A program made the translations under genes and the position numbers. Below the pieces are notes generated by a model. The model was given only the letters and a program-made list of their open reading frames with translations. It did not search any database and was not told where the DNA came from. Positions 8,134 through 15,575 of a stretch of 41,441 bases of DNA are shown here, piece after piece. The stretch comes from JBGCEZ01 sp045106735 (lineage in GTDB: Bacteria > Planctomycetota > Phycisphaerae > Phycisphaerales > SM1A02). The stretch spans positions 1 through 41,441 of the forward strand of contig JBGCEZ010000024.1 of the NCBI GenBank assembly GCA_045106735.1, written 5' to 3'. How positions within the stretch are numbered: the stretch's first letter is position 1; every line of letters begins with the position of its first letter.

Positions 8134-9525
8134 ATGCTGAGCCTCGACCCCGTCGGTAGCTTCTCCTCGCGCATCGGGGACGCTGGATATACGCCCGCCG
8201 ATCTGGATGCCGCCCGGCCCGAGCTGGCCCGGATCGCGGCGGACCTGGACGCGACGCGGGGCACCGGGTGGGAACGCTGGCGCCTGCTGGGCGACGACCC
8301 GATGCGCGGCGAGCACGTCCACGCGGTCCAGTCGATCGCTGGCCCGCTTCGCGGCGCGATCGACACCGTCATCGTCCTGGGGATCGGCGGCAGCGCCCTT
8401 GGCAACACCGCCTTGCATTCGGCCCTCCGTCCGGCCACCTGGAACCTGCTCCCTGCCGCTCAGCGCGAGGGCGCCCGGGTCATCGTCCTGGACAACGTGG
8501 ATCCCGGACCGGTGGCCGACGTCATCGAGATGATTCAGCGGGAGGATCCGAGCTTCGACCGCACGCTCATCAACGTGGTCAGCAAGTCCGGCGAAACGGC
8601 GGAGACCGCGGCCCAGTTTCTGATCTTTCGCGACCTCGTGAACGCGGCCCGCGGCGACCGGGCGGCCGAACGCATCGTCGCGGTGACCGACCCCGAACGC
8701 GGCACCATGCGATCGATTTGCGACGCCGCCGGCTACCCGACGCTGCCCGTGCCCGATGGGGTTGGCGGCCGGTTCAGCGTCTTGTCGCCCGTCGGCCTCT
8801 TCAGTGCGGCGATGAGCGGCATCGACATCGAGTCGCTGCTCGACGGGGCGGCGGCGATGGAAGCCCGCTGCCGCGGCGGGGATCCAGACTCGAATCCCGC
8901 GGCCATGCTCGCGTGGCTCCTGGTCGCCAACGGACGCGATCGCGGCCGGCCGATCCACGTCCTGATGCCCTACGCCAGCGGCCTGCACGACATGGCCGAC
9001 TGGTACCGACAGCTCTGGGCCGAAAGCCTGGGCAAGCAGACCGACGCCGCGGGCCGCGAGGTCTTCACCGGGTTCACGCCGGTCCGGGCCCTGGGCGCGA
9101 CCGACCAACACAGCCAGGTCCAGCTCTACCGCGAGGGCCCCGACGACAAGGTCATTGGCCTCGTCCACGTGGGCGCGTTCGATCGCGATGTCTCCATGCC
9201 GAAGGCGGTGGCCGAAGCGCCGCTCGACTACCTGGCCGGCGCGTCGCTCGCCGGCTTGCTGGACGCCGAACGCCGGGCCACGGAGTTCGCCCTGGCCGAG
9301 AGCCGCCGGCCCACATTCACCATCCGCATGGATCGCCTGGACGCGGAGCATGTCGGGGCCTTCATCATGCTCTGGCAAATGACGACGGCATGGGCCGGTC
9401 GCATGCTCGGCATCGATGCCTACGACCAGCCGGCGGTGGAAACCGGCAAGCGGGCCACCTTCGGCCTGATGGGCAAGGCGGGCTTCGAGGACTGGCGAGC
9501 ACGGGTCGACGCCACGCTTGGCTGA
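8134..9525 (+). CDS. pgi: Glucose-6-phosphate isomerase
   Basis: A 463-residue phosphosugar isomerase (glucose-6-phosphate to fructose-6-phosphate, glycolysis and gluconeogenesis, cytoplasm) of the short bacterial type. Two SIS folds are visible: LGIGGSALGN (82-91) and VSKSGETAETAAQF bind the sugar phosphate. GGRFSVLSPVGL and ESLGKQTDAAG match the catalytic regions, and GATDQHSQVQLY plus DAYDQPAVETGK match the C-terminal signature. ATG 8134 is chosen because it leaves the family's usual length. The frame is open to GTG 8014, but that would add a His-rich leader encoded by a hexamer repeat. The gene shares direction with the sulfur genes, but no functional link is apparent. A bidirectional terminator follows. 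Confidence 0.95.
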   Translation: MLSLDPVGSFSSRIGDAGYTPADLDAARPELARIAADLDATRGTGWERWRLLGDDPMRGEHVHAVQSIAGPLRGAIDTVIVLGIGGSALGNTALHSALRPATWNLLPAAQREGARVIVLDNVDPGPVADVIEMIQREDPSFDRTLINVVSKSGETAETAAQFLIFRDLVNAARGDRAAERIVAVTDPERGTMRSICDAAGYPTLPVPDGVGGRFSVLSPVGLFSAAMSGIDIESLLDGAAAMEARCRGGDPDSNPAAMLAWLLVANGRDRGRPIHVLMPYASGLHDMADWYRQLWAESLGKQTDAAGREVFTGFTPVRALGATDQHSQVQLYREGPDDKVIGLVHVGAFDRDVSMPKAVAEAPLDYLAGASLAGLLDAERRATEFALAESRRPTFTIRMDRLDAEHVGAFIMLWQMTTAWAGRMLGIDAYDQPAVETGKRATFGLMGKAGFEDWRARVDATLG

Positions 9526-9553
9526 ATCCGCCGGAACGCCCAGCCACACGATG

Positions 9554-9585
9554 GCCGCCGGCATCCCACGCGAGATGCCGGCGGC
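9554..9585. terminator. Bidirectional terminator between convergent genes
   Basis: A perfect 12-bp stem GCCGCCGGCATC / GATGCCGGCGGC with an 8-nt loop sits between the pgi stop (9525) and the end of the minus-strand gene (9621). There is no T tract on either side. Location and stem strength support it. Confidence 0.6.
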
Positions 9586-9620
9586 ACGTGCATCCATCCG
9601 TCAGTTCACCGATCGGTCGA

Positions 9621-10520
9621 TCAGTTGACGAACGTCATCTTGAACGAGGCCAGGTCCATGGTCGCCCCCGCGAGCGCCCCCGCGTCGCCGCATTCATCCA
9701 GCGTGAGTTCCAGCTCTGAGATCGAGTCGAACTCGAACTGGATGATGTAGAACTCGCGCGGCACGGCGATCGTCTCCGGAGCCGAGCAGCTCGGCGAAAC
9801 CGGAGCGCCGACGCCGACTTGCCGCTCGTCTTCGGCGACCAGCACATCGCCCGGACTCAGCATGCAGTCCCGATCGACGTCGCGGTAGATCTTCCACCCG
9901 AAGGTCGAGAGGCCGATGACACCGCCCGAATCCATTCGGTCCAAGCACACGTCGTTGGCCGCGATCACGACCTCGGAGTTGGGCCCGACGGTCAGGAACG
10001 GGACGAACATGTTGAAGCCCTCGTCCTGTCCGGTGAAGATCGTGTCCACGATCCCCGCCTCCGAACTCGCCGAAACCGACCCCGACGGGTTCGGCCCGGC
10101 GGTGGACAGGTCCACGGAGTGTTGCCGGTTGAATGCCATTCGGAACCGAAGTTCGTTGAGATCGCCGGTCACCGAATAGGCGACGCCGTTGCCCGCCGAG
10201 AGCGCGTCGGCGTCCGCCGTGCCCGTTGCGATGCACCCTTCGACCGGGCCGAAGCTGCCGGCGGCCATCGACCGGTCAAAGAACCGGCGCCCGAGCGCGA
10301 TGCTCGTGAACGACGTGATCGGCTCGGTGCCAGCAATGCTCACCGCGCTGTTGTCGGCGAATCCGGGCACCGTGGCCCGGGTGGCCAGGACGCCGGTGGC
10401 ATCGACGGTGCAGCCGGGGAGATACCGGATCGCCTGGGCGTTGGCCGCCCCACTGACGAAACCGGCCCCAACCATTCCGATGAGCATGGCGGCGGTCTGA
10501 AGTTGTTTGGTCGTACGCAT
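9621..10520 (-). CDS. Unknown secreted protein
   Basis: A 299-residue protein with a clear Sec signal peptide: MRTTKQ, a hydrophobic stretch AAMLIGMVGAGFVSG, then likely cleavage after ANA (28) or AQA (30). The frame is open upstream to 10748, but ATG 10520 is preceded by GGAG nine bases before and starts the signal peptide. The mature part is rich in Ser, Asp and Gly and contains a YRDVDRDCMLSPGDV segment that resembles short calcium-binding turns, plus a few Cys (for example PGCTVD, EGCIA, DVCLD, LDECGD). No PEP-CTERM sorting tail or membrane anchor is present. I do not recognise the family. Nothing in the sequence ties it to the flagellins behind it, and a terminator lies between. Confidence 0.8.
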   Translation of the reverse strand: MRTTKQLQTAAMLIGMVGAGFVSGAANAQAIRYLPGCTVDATGVLATRATVPGFADNSAVSIAGTEPITSFTSIALGRRFFDRSMAAGSFGPVEGCIATGTADADALSAGNGVAYSVTGDLNELRFRMAFNRQHSVDLSTAGPNPSGSVSASSEAGIVDTIFTGQDEGFNMFVPFLTVGPNSEVVIAANDVCLDRMDSGGVIGLSTFGWKIYRDVDRDCMLSPGDVLVAEDERQVGVGAPVSPSCSAPETIAVPREFYIIQFEFDSISELELTLDECGDAGALAGATMDLASFKMTFVN

Positions 10521-10878
10521 GTCTGAGTGCTCCAGTCCCCGCACGGGGACAGGTGACGTGAATCCGGTCCGGCGCATGGCGCAGCGATCGCCGTCCGCAA
10601 AGCCGATGAGGCTTGCAAAGTCGCCATGCGTCCGGACCATGGGGCAATCGAGGGGCGACCGCTCGGCCGCACCGGAACTCGTTGCTCGGACATGTTTCAC
10701 CGTCGGATACCAGATCTGACACGAACACCTGCGGCATTCAACGTCCACGCGCGATCACTTCCCTCTGACCCTCGACCGCGCAATGCAAAGCGGCGGCGAT
10801 CCAGATGGATCGCCGCCGCGTGGTGACTTCTCATTGACTCCCCGGAGGACGTTCGGGGAGTCCCCGGACTTTTCCGGT
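10521..10878. other. Spacer upstream of secreted protein, downstream of flagellin
   Basis: No credible gene lies in this spacer. It holds the flagellin terminator (10790-10819) and must carry the promoter for the secreted protein at 10520, but no convincing promoter hexamers were recognised. Confidence 0.5.
10790..10819 (-). terminator. Strong terminator of the distal flagellin gene
   Basis: A perfect 13-bp stem (GCGGCGGCGATCC with its complement) closes a 4-nt loop. On the minus strand it is followed by TTTGCATTG. It lies 60 bases past the flagellin stop at 10879. Confidence 0.75.
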
Positions 10879-12354
10879 TTAACCGAGGAGCGAGAGAACG
10901 CTCTGCGGCTGGCTGTTCGCCAGAGCCAGGCTCTGGGTCGCGGCCTGCTGAATGATCTGCTGCCGGGTCAGCTCGGCCGTCTCGTTCGCGAAGTCGGTAT
11001 CGCGAATCTGACTCTCAGCCGCACTGGTGTTCTCGAACGTCACCCCGAGGTTCCGGATGGTCGCACCGACAACGTTCTTGGTGAACGCACCGAGGCGGCC
11101 GCGAAGGCTCGAGACCTGCTTGATCGACGAGTCGACGATCTGCTGGGCCTTGGTCAGGTCCCCGTTGACCACGTTGGCGGTACCGCCGGCCTTGAGGGCC
11201 GAGAGGAAGCCGTCGTCCTGGTTGCCCAGGTTGCCCGTGGTGACCGTCTCGATGCCCAGAGACACCTTGCTGGCCAGGTTGACCTTGGGGGCGAGGTTGA
11301 AGTCGGCCCCGCCGCCGGTGATCTCGAAGCCTGAGCTTCCGCCGGCGGTGTTGGATCCGGCGGCCAGGGTCAGGGAAACGTCGAAGCCGTCCGTAGCGAC
11401 TCGAGCGGTCAGACCATCCGTAGTAGCCTGATTACCGTTGATCAGGACGGTGGCGTCTCGACCGGTGTCCCGAATGTCCGTCGACGAGTTCGATCCGACG
11501 GTGTCCGTCGAGATGATCGCGTCGGAGGTACCTTCGAGGACCTTGGCCCGGACGAACTGGCTCGAACCGAATTCGGTCGAGTTCAGTGCGACGTAGCCAG
11601 AGCCGGCGGTACTGGCCCCGGTCTTCGAGGCGGACACGCCGAGGGCGTCCTTGAAGGTGTTGATCGCCGCGACGATGTTGTCATCCGTCGATCCCGACGC
11701 GAAGGTGAACTGCTGGACACCGTCGCTGCCGGTCACCTCAATGGTGATCGAACCGCTGCCACCATTGTCCAGTGACGTGCCCGTGGACAGGAAGACCTGA
11801 CCGGTCTGGGCCGATTGCGTGACGTCGACGGTGACGTTCAGGAAGCTGCCCGCGGCGTCGCTGATGCGGGCGGCCCGCACGTTGACGTCGGAGATTTCCG
11901 AAGCGGTCACGCTCGAAGTCGTGTAGTCGAAGTTGCCATTCAGCAGCTTCGTTCCCTGGAAGCTCGTCGAGTTTGCGACTCGGTCGATCGTCTGCAGGAT
12001 CGAGTCGATCTGCAGCTGATTCGCTTCCTTCTCCTCGGGAGACACGCCCGCTTCGTTGGCCGACTGGCCGACGAGCGACTGCACCTCAAGGAGCAGTGCG
12101 TTGATCTCCTGGAGACCACCCTCAGCGACATTGACCACTTGCTCCGCCCGCTGGGCGTTGCCGATGGCCGCCTGGATCGCCACCTTCTCGGAGCGGAGGT
12201 TCTCGCTCGCGATCAGGCCGGCCGGGTCATCTGCACCACGATTGATGCGGAAGCCGGTCGAAAGCCGTTCCAGACTGGTGTTCAGGCCTCTCGTCTGTGT
12301 ACCCAGCACCCGCTGAGCAATCAGAGAAGGGACATTCGTGTTAATACGACTCAT
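10879..12354 (-). CDS. fliC: Flagellin (distal copy)
   Basis: A 491-residue filament subunit exported through the flagellar type III system. The N-terminal D0/D1 helices (residues 1 to about 140) hold MSRINTNVPSLIAQR, ERLSTGFRINRGADDPAGL and NEAGVSPEEKEANQLQIDSI. The C-terminal D0/D1 part (about the last 90) includes DFANETAELTRQQIIQQA and ends VLSLLG. The variable centre has an IN-like repeat (FTFASGSTDDNIVAAIN). ATG 12354 follows a strong GGAGG; an upstream in-frame ATG at 12372 is less likely because flagellins begin with MSRINTN. It has its own upstream region with sigma-28-like sites and its own terminator, so it can be expressed apart from the operon. It is paralogous to 12987-14468. 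Confidence 0.96.
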   Translation of the reverse strand: MSRINTNVPSLIAQRVLGTQTRGLNTSLERLSTGFRINRGADDPAGLIASENLRSEKVAIQAAIGNAQRAEQVVNVAEGGLQEINALLLEVQSLVGQSANEAGVSPEEKEANQLQIDSILQTIDRVANSTSFQGTKLLNGNFDYTTSSVTASEISDVNVRAARISDAAGSFLNVTVDVTQSAQTGQVFLSTGTSLDNGGSGSITIEVTGSDGVQQFTFASGSTDDNIVAAINTFKDALGVSASKTGASTAGSGYVALNSTEFGSSQFVRAKVLEGTSDAIISTDTVGSNSSTDIRDTGRDATVLINGNQATTDGLTARVATDGFDVSLTLAAGSNTAGGSSGFEITGGGADFNLAPKVNLASKVSLGIETVTTGNLGNQDDGFLSALKAGGTANVVNGDLTKAQQIVDSSIKQVSSLRGRLGAFTKNVVGATIRNLGVTFENTSAAESQIRDTDFANETAELTRQQIIQQAATQSLALANSQPQSVLSLLG

Positions 12355-12401
12355 TGTGTCCTCCGTGAACACGCTCGCGTCGTGCTCGTCTCGCTCGGGA
12401 C

Positions 12402-12420
12402 CTTCGGGAGAATCCCGAAG
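12402..12420 (-). promoter_or_regulatory. Leader hairpin, candidate CsrA site, of distal flagellin mRNA
   Basis: On the mRNA strand CTTCGGGA-TTC-TCCCGAAG forms a perfect 8-bp hairpin whose GGGA abuts the loop, about 50 nt before the GGAGG ribosome site. In Bacillus, CsrA binds two GGA sites in the flagellin leader, one over the Shine-Dalgarno. The layout here is similar. Binding is inferred. Confidence 0.4.
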
Positions 12421-12605
12421 TGAGAAGTCACCTCATGAGCGGACGAGCGTCCGCGAGACTGACGTGTTCTGATTGGTCTCCCGCGACAAGCGTTCGACCA
12501 AAGGGGTCTTCCCCACCCCAAACTGCTTTCGGTCGTGACCTCCGTGCCACTGACCGGGCTCGATCGGGGTTCCCGCGGACGGGGCTCCTCTCGATGCCGG
12601 ATGGT

Positions 12606-12632
12606 GTATCGGCCCCACCCCAACCCGCCTTA
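12606..12632 (-). promoter_or_regulatory. Sigma-28 (FliA)-like promoter for distal flagellin
   Basis: Reading the minus strand, TAAG, 15 bases, then GCCGATAC. The general flagellar sigma-28 consensus is TAAA-N15-GCCGATAA, so 3 of 4 and 7 of 8 bases agree with exact spacing. It is about 250 bases before the start codon. Confidence 0.55.
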
Positions 12633-12752
12633 AGCGACGATCGAAATGACAAACGAAAGTTGACAGGCTGGGAAGGCGCATCTCGCGCGGTCGTCGTCCG
12701 AGAATGCAGCCGCGCCCGACGTCACACGGATGAACGAGCGATCGGAGACCCG

Positions 12753-12779
12753 TTATCGAGACGCTGAACAGGTGTTTTT
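12753..12779 (-). promoter_or_regulatory. Second, weaker sigma-28-like site
   Basis: On the minus strand AAAA, 15 bases, then CTCGATAA matches the same consensus at 3 of 4 and 6 of 8 bases. It lies about 400 bases before the flagellin start, so it is less likely to be the main promoter. Confidence 0.25.
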
Positions 12780-12884
12780 CCCCCTCTGGCAAGATTTGAA
12801 GCCGGGAGACGGTGCGTCGCCAGAACCTCGCTTCGCCCGCCGTCGCCTCCCTCCGCGCGCGACGACATCCCGCCCCAACGCAAC

Positions 12885-12913
12885 ACGGCCCGGCCCCAAG
12901 GGGACCGGACCGT
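12885..12913 (-). terminator. Terminator after proximal flagellin
   Basis: On the minus strand ACGGTCCGGTCCCC pairs with GGGGCCGGGCCGT (one G-U pair and one bulge) over a TT loop and is followed by GTTGCGTTG. It sits 73 bases beyond the stop codon at 12987. Confidence 0.55.
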
Positions 12914-12986
12914 GACGGTGTGGCTGAATGGCCGGATGGCGACGACCGCGTGGACCGCACGCTGCGCCGCATCCTCTATAGAAGAA

Positions 12987-14468
12987 TCAACCGAGCAGCT
13001 GCAGCACGTTCTGGCTGATGCTGTTCGCCGTGGCCAGGACGGTGCCACCCGCCTGGACCAGAACCTGCGCCCGGGTCAGCTCGGCCGTCTCGCGGGCAAA
13101 GTCCGCGTCGCGGATCTTCGACTCACTGGCCGAGATGTTCTCGAAGCCGATCTGCAGCGACCGGGTATTGGTCTGCAGGGTGTTCCGTTCGAACGCACCC
13201 AGGCGACCGCGCAACTGTGACACCTCGGTGATGGCGGTGTCGAGGATTCGGGCCGCTTCTTCCGTGTTCCCGCTCGTCAGGGAGTTCGGTTGCCCCTGCT
13301 TGATCGAGTCGAGGAAGAACTGAGACCCGTCGAGCGTGGTACCGCCGATCCGGCTCGCCGCGATCGACCGGACGCCGATCCCGACTTGCTGGCTGGCGGT
13401 AATGGTCGGCCCAAGCTGGAACGTCGAGCCACCGCCGGTGACGGTGAACTGCGTCGAGGCACTGGTCCGGGTGGCCAGATCCTCGGTGAGCTTGAGATCC
13501 ACGCTCAGGGCCGGTGAGTTGAGGCTGACGTTCAGCCCGTCTCCCACGGCCAAGGCACCGTTGATAATCGCGGTGACGTCGCGACCCTCGTCCCGCTGGA
13601 CGACGATGCCGCCCCGGGCTTCCCGGGTCTCGAAGAAGTCGCCACTCTCGCCGATGGCCCGAACCGAGACGAACGAGTCCGACCCGTACGTGATCGAGTC
13701 GAACGTCAGACCGCTGGTCGGATCGGCCGAGTTCAGCAGCGATGCACTGACCCCGGTCGTGGCCGTCACCCGGTTGATGGCCGTGGCCACATCGTCGAGC
13801 GAGGTCCCACTGATGAACGAGACCGTCTGCACGCCGTTGTTGCCGACGATCTCGAGCGTCACGCTGCTCAGCAGTTCGCCTGGCGTACCGCCGCCAATGG
13901 CTCCACTCAAGAACAGGCTCGCCGTTTGGGCCGATTGCACCACCTCGATCTCGATCGGGATGGTGTCGTTGTTCCCGAACTGGGCCCCGTAGACGTTGAC
14001 CCCCGCCAGCGCACTGGTGGCGATGCCGGAGTTCACGTAGTTGAGGCTGCCGTCGAGCAAGTTCAGGCCAGCGAAGCTCGCGGTATTCGAGATTCGCGTG
14101 ATCGACTCGATGGCCGAGTCGACCTGCAACTGGTTCGCCTCGATCTCTTCGTCGCTCAAGCCGCCGGTGTTGGCCGCTTCGACCACAAGCCCGCGAATCG
14201 AGTTCAGCAGATCCGCGACCTCGGTGAGGTAAGCCTCCGTCGTCGCGATCACCGAGCTGGCTCGCTCGGAGTTGCCGATGGCCCGGTCGATGCCTTGGAT
14301 CTCAGAGCGCAAGCGCTCCGAGACGATCAGGCCGGCCGGGTCGTCGGCTCCGCTGTTGATGCGGAGTCCGGTCGACAGACGTTGGAGTCTTACGTTGAGG
14401 TCGGCATTCGCGCGGTTCAGATTCGTCTGCGCGATGATCGACGGGATGTTCGTATTAATTCTGGACAT
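12987..14468 (-). CDS. fliC: Flagellin (proximal copy, next to csrA)
   Basis: A 493-residue flagellin. The N-terminal part has MSRINTNIPSIIAQ, QRLSTGLRINSGADDPAGL and LSDEEIEANQLQVDSAIESI. The C-terminal part has RDADFARETAELTRAQVLVQ and ends NVLQLLG. The two flagellins agree well at both ends and differ in the central region, as expected for surface-exposed D2/D3-like domains. ATG 14468 has GGGAGGG at the right distance. It follows csrA by 91 bases with no obvious terminator between, so it may be read through from the flg operon. The leader contains a small hairpin (14508-14525) and a GGA in the Shine-Dalgarno, both relevant to CsrA control. No sigma-28-like site was found in the csrA-flagellin gap. 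Confidence 0.96.
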   Translation of the reverse strand: MSRINTNIPSIIAQTNLNRANADLNVRLQRLSTGLRINSGADDPAGLIVSERLRSEIQGIDRAIGNSERASSVIATTEAYLTEVADLLNSIRGLVVEAANTGGLSDEEIEANQLQVDSAIESITRISNTASFAGLNLLDGSLNYVNSGIATSALAGVNVYGAQFGNNDTIPIEIEVVQSAQTASLFLSGAIGGGTPGELLSSVTLEIVGNNGVQTVSFISGTSLDDVATAINRVTATTGVSASLLNSADPTSGLTFDSITYGSDSFVSVRAIGESGDFFETREARGGIVVQRDEGRDVTAIINGALAVGDGLNVSLNSPALSVDLKLTEDLATRTSASTQFTVTGGGSTFQLGPTITASQQVGIGVRSIAASRIGGTTLDGSQFFLDSIKQGQPNSLTSGNTEEAARILDTAITEVSQLRGRLGAFERNTLQTNTRSLQIGFENISASESKIRDADFARETAELTRAQVLVQAGGTVLATANSISQNVLQLLG

Positions 14469-14507
14469 GGCAACCCTCCCTGGTTGGCACGCGCCGGTGG
14501 GCGATTT

Positions 14508-14525
14508 CGTCCGACAGCGCGGACG
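14508..14525 (-). promoter_or_regulatory. Leader hairpin of proximal flagellin
   Basis: CGTCCG and CGGACG pair around a 6-nt loop about 30 nt before the GGGAGGG ribosome site at 14474-14480. Both carry GGA, but the hairpin's GGA is in the 3' arm, which is less typical of a CsrA site. Confidence 0.3.
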
Positions 14526-14559
14526 CGGGTGGATTCAAGTTCGGAATGATCGACCGCCG

Positions 14560-14871
14560 TCAGGCGGACTTGGTTCTCGCCGGTGTACTGGCGGCGGCTC
14601 CCGCCACCAGTCGCAAACCGTCGCTCGAAGATCGCCGCTCGGGCGGCGCTGGCGGCTCCGGCCGCACGTTCGTGAATCCACCCCCATCAAGGCGACCCGC
14701 CGCGTCGTTCTCGCGTCGAATCGCTTCGTATACTTCCTTGCGGTGAACGGGTACCCGCGTCGGCGCCTTGATGCCAATGCGGACCTTGTCCCCGCGGATG
14801 TCGACGACGGTGAGTTCAATCTCATCGCCGATCATCACGGTCTCGTCCCGGTGTCTCGACAGCACAAGCAT
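14560..14871 (-). CDS. csrA: Carbon storage regulator CsrA (extended C-terminus)
   Basis: A 103-residue RNA-binding translational regulator. Residues 1 to about 58 match CsrA well: MLVLSRHRDETVMIGDEIEL, VRIGIKAPTRVPVHRKEVY, AIRREN. The usual protein ends around 60-75 residues. Here about 40 more follow, rich in Pro, Arg, Ser and Ala (for example PEPPAPPERRSSS), apparently disordered. ATG 14871 is preceded by GAGGAGG; the frame is open to 14973, but that start would precede the conserved N-terminus. It lies between fliW and a flagellin, matching the well-described circuit in which FliW sequesters CsrA unless flagellin occupies FliW. A hairpin in the 138-base gap after fliW (14934-14952) may tune its expression. 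Confidence 0.95.
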   Translation of the reverse strand: MLVLSRHRDETVMIGDEIELTVVDIRGDKVRIGIKAPTRVPVHRKEVYEAIRRENDAAGRLDGGGFTNVRPEPPAPPERRSSSDGLRLVAGAAASTPARTKSA

Positions 14872-14933
14872 GGCTGCCTCCTCGTTGCCGACGCGGGCGC
14901 AACGATCACTCGTCCGCGCACGTCGGTGACTCT

Positions 14934-14952
14934 GGAGCGGGGATACCGCTCC
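14934..14952 (-). promoter_or_regulatory. Hairpin between fliW and csrA
   Basis: GGAGCGG and CCGCTCC form a perfect 7-bp stem with a 5-nt loop, 63 bases upstream of the csrA start. There is no T tract. It could be a partial terminator, processing site or leader element. Confidence 0.3.
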
Positions 14953-15009
14953 ATGCAATCTGACCGTAACCACGTCGTGCCGAAGCCCGAACGCAGTCCC
15001 TCTCCGTCG

Positions 15010-15456
15010 TCAGGCCGACACGGCCGCTCGCTCTTCAGCGAGCTCCATGATCTCGTGCCGGGTCGTCCAACGCTTCTCGGCCAGCACCAGCTGGACTCCC
15101 GATCGGTTGGCGACGTTGACGACCAACGGTCCCTGGAGGTTGGCGGTCAGTTGATCGCCGTACCGATTGACGATCACGAACACCTGCGCGTCGTCGAGTT
15201 GCTGGAGTCCAAGCTCTTCCATCTGCTCGCGGCGGATGGTGGCTTCGTAGTCGGCGACCCACAATGAGGGGTCGGTGACGACGAAGGCCAGGCCCGCTTC
15301 ATCCACCGACTGCAGCCAGAAGAAGACAGCGTCGTCATCTGGCTGAAGCAGGACGTAACGGGTCAGCGAAGGAAATCCGAGCAAGCCGGATTCGAAGGTC
15401 ATGACGCGCTCCGCGTCCACCTCCACGGTGCCGAATCGAGTGGTCTGGACGTTCAT
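15010..15456 (-). CDS. fliW: Flagellar assembly factor FliW
   Basis: A 148-residue protein that binds flagellin and antagonises CsrA. Recognised by MNVQTTRFGTVEVDAERVMTFESGLLGFP, which includes the FliW signature GLLGFP, then FFWLQSVDEAGLAFVVTDP and LTANLQGPLVVN. The frame extends to ATG 15579, which overlaps the flgL stop as ATGA. ATG 15456 is preferred because GGGAG lies seven bases before it and family members start just before TTRFG. If 15579 were used, 41 low-complexity residues would be added and translation would couple to flgL. It is the first of the fliW-csrA-flagellin trio. Confidence 0.94.
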   Translation of the reverse strand: MNVQTTRFGTVEVDAERVMTFESGLLGFPSLTRYVLLQPDDDAVFFWLQSVDEAGLAFVVTDPSLWVADYEATIRREQMEELGLQQLDDAQVFVIVNRYGDQLTANLQGPLVVNVANRSGVQLVLAEKRWTTRHEIMELAEERAAVSA

Positions 15457-15575
15457 CTGAACGCTCCCGATGCTGCGGTCGTGTGGGAATCCCGCTCCGC
15501 GGGTCCCGCCATCCTGGCTCGAGTGGGCGCCGACCGCGGCCGCCTCATTCGATTCACTGTTCGTCCCACGATCCG

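Larger units (their letters stand above)
12355..12986 (-). other. Intergenic region between the two flagellin genes
   Basis: 632 bases without a credible gene. On the minus strand in order it holds the terminator of the upstream flagellin (12885-12913), two sigma-28-like sites (12753-12779 and 12606-12632), a leader hairpin (12402-12420) and the Shine-Dalgarno of the distal flagellin. The leader from the better promoter would be about 245 nt. Confidence 0.6.

Noticed and set aside
6916..9597. 893-codon minus-strand frame opposite the gamma-lyase and pgi
   Set aside because: Both plus-strand genes have full family signatures; the antisense frame follows from their codon bias.
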